Below, piece after piece: positions 32,538 to 32,593 of a stretch of DNA of 32,593 nucleotides. The notes beneath the pieces were generated by a model, which was not told the DNA's origin, ran no database searches, and saw nothing but the letters and a program-made list of their open reading frames with translations. The DNA lies in the NCBI GenBank assembly GCA_963592435.1, contig CAVAWT010000017.1:1-32593 (forward strand), given 5' to 3'. Each line of letters begins with the position of its first letter. The first letter of the stretch is position 1. A program made the position numbers and the translations under genes. Source of the stretch: Phoenicibacter sp963592435 (GTDB lineage Bacteria > Actinomycetota > Coriobacteriia > Coriobacteriales > Eggerthellaceae).

Positions 32538-32593
32538 ATGGCAGCCATCCCCTACGCAGGGGAAAGTCAATGTTCTGAGGGCATGGCAGCCAT
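32538..32593 (-). repeat. ATGGCWGCCAT module 5, inverted, at the window edge
   Basis: ATGGCAGCCAT at 32538-32548 and 32583-32593, spaced 45 bases. The core read on the minus strand is TTTCCCCTGCGTAGGGG. It has the opposite direction to modules 1-4 and lies upstream of the glycosyltransferase. More copies may follow past the window end. Confidence 0.75.

Noticed and set aside
32484..32570. A 29-residue N-terminal extension of the glycosyltransferase
   Set aside because: It runs through the promoter and repeat module 5; AAGGGGG points to ATG 32483.

Overview
The window looks like a chromosomal segment of a moderately low-GC actinobacterium, most likely in or near the Coriobacteriia. This is inferred from the infA-rpmJ-rpsM-rpsK-rpsD-rpoA-rplQ order, the zinc-type uS4, a bL17 with a long charged tail, a DUF4012 protein, a short SRP RNA without an Alu domain, the dnaX-ybaB-recR cluster and frequent GTG/TTG starts. 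No taxonomic search was possible, so the assignment is tentative.

Layout. (1) 1-4000: the 3' end of a DUF6273-type secreted protein with a strong terminator, a 500-base gene-free stretch holding palindromic repeats and a long hairpin element, then a DUF4012 membrane protein with a very long basic tail. (2) 4005-7974: an ABC exporter (ATPase plus FtsX-like permease with an extracytoplasmic coiled coil) on the minus strand, divergent from the ribosomal genes. (3) 8032-12399: infA (TTG start), rpmJ, rpsM, rpsK, rpsD, rpoA, rplQ and a lone ecfT. (4) 12408-17512: SRP RNA, a DedA-family protein, dnaX with in-frame repeat insertions, ybaB, recR and a MobB-MobA fusion. (5) 17517-20661, minus strand: two small unknown proteins flanking smpB, and an MFS exporter fused to two CBS motifs. 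(6) 20662-32593: a gene-poor repeat zone, a giant secreted protein of about 3283 residues built from six or seven modules of about 445 residues, and a GT4 glycosyltransferase. Copies of one short modular palindromic repeat punctuate this last region.

Working together. The translation and RNA polymerase genes form the usual core operon. The SRP RNA starts from a promoter embedded in the ecfT stop codon. dnaX, ybaB and recR are the common replication and repair neighbours. The giant protein and the nearby glycosyltransferase could form a surface-adhesin/glycan locus, but that link is inference from adjacency.

Main novelty candidates: a family of roughly 55-base elements with ATGGCWGCCAT palindromes at both ends and a conserved core, five in region 6, with a related element near 1 kb that has the same core but a different palindrome; a long hairpin next to it; and two nearly identical 159-base palindrome-rich inserts read in frame through the DnaX linker.
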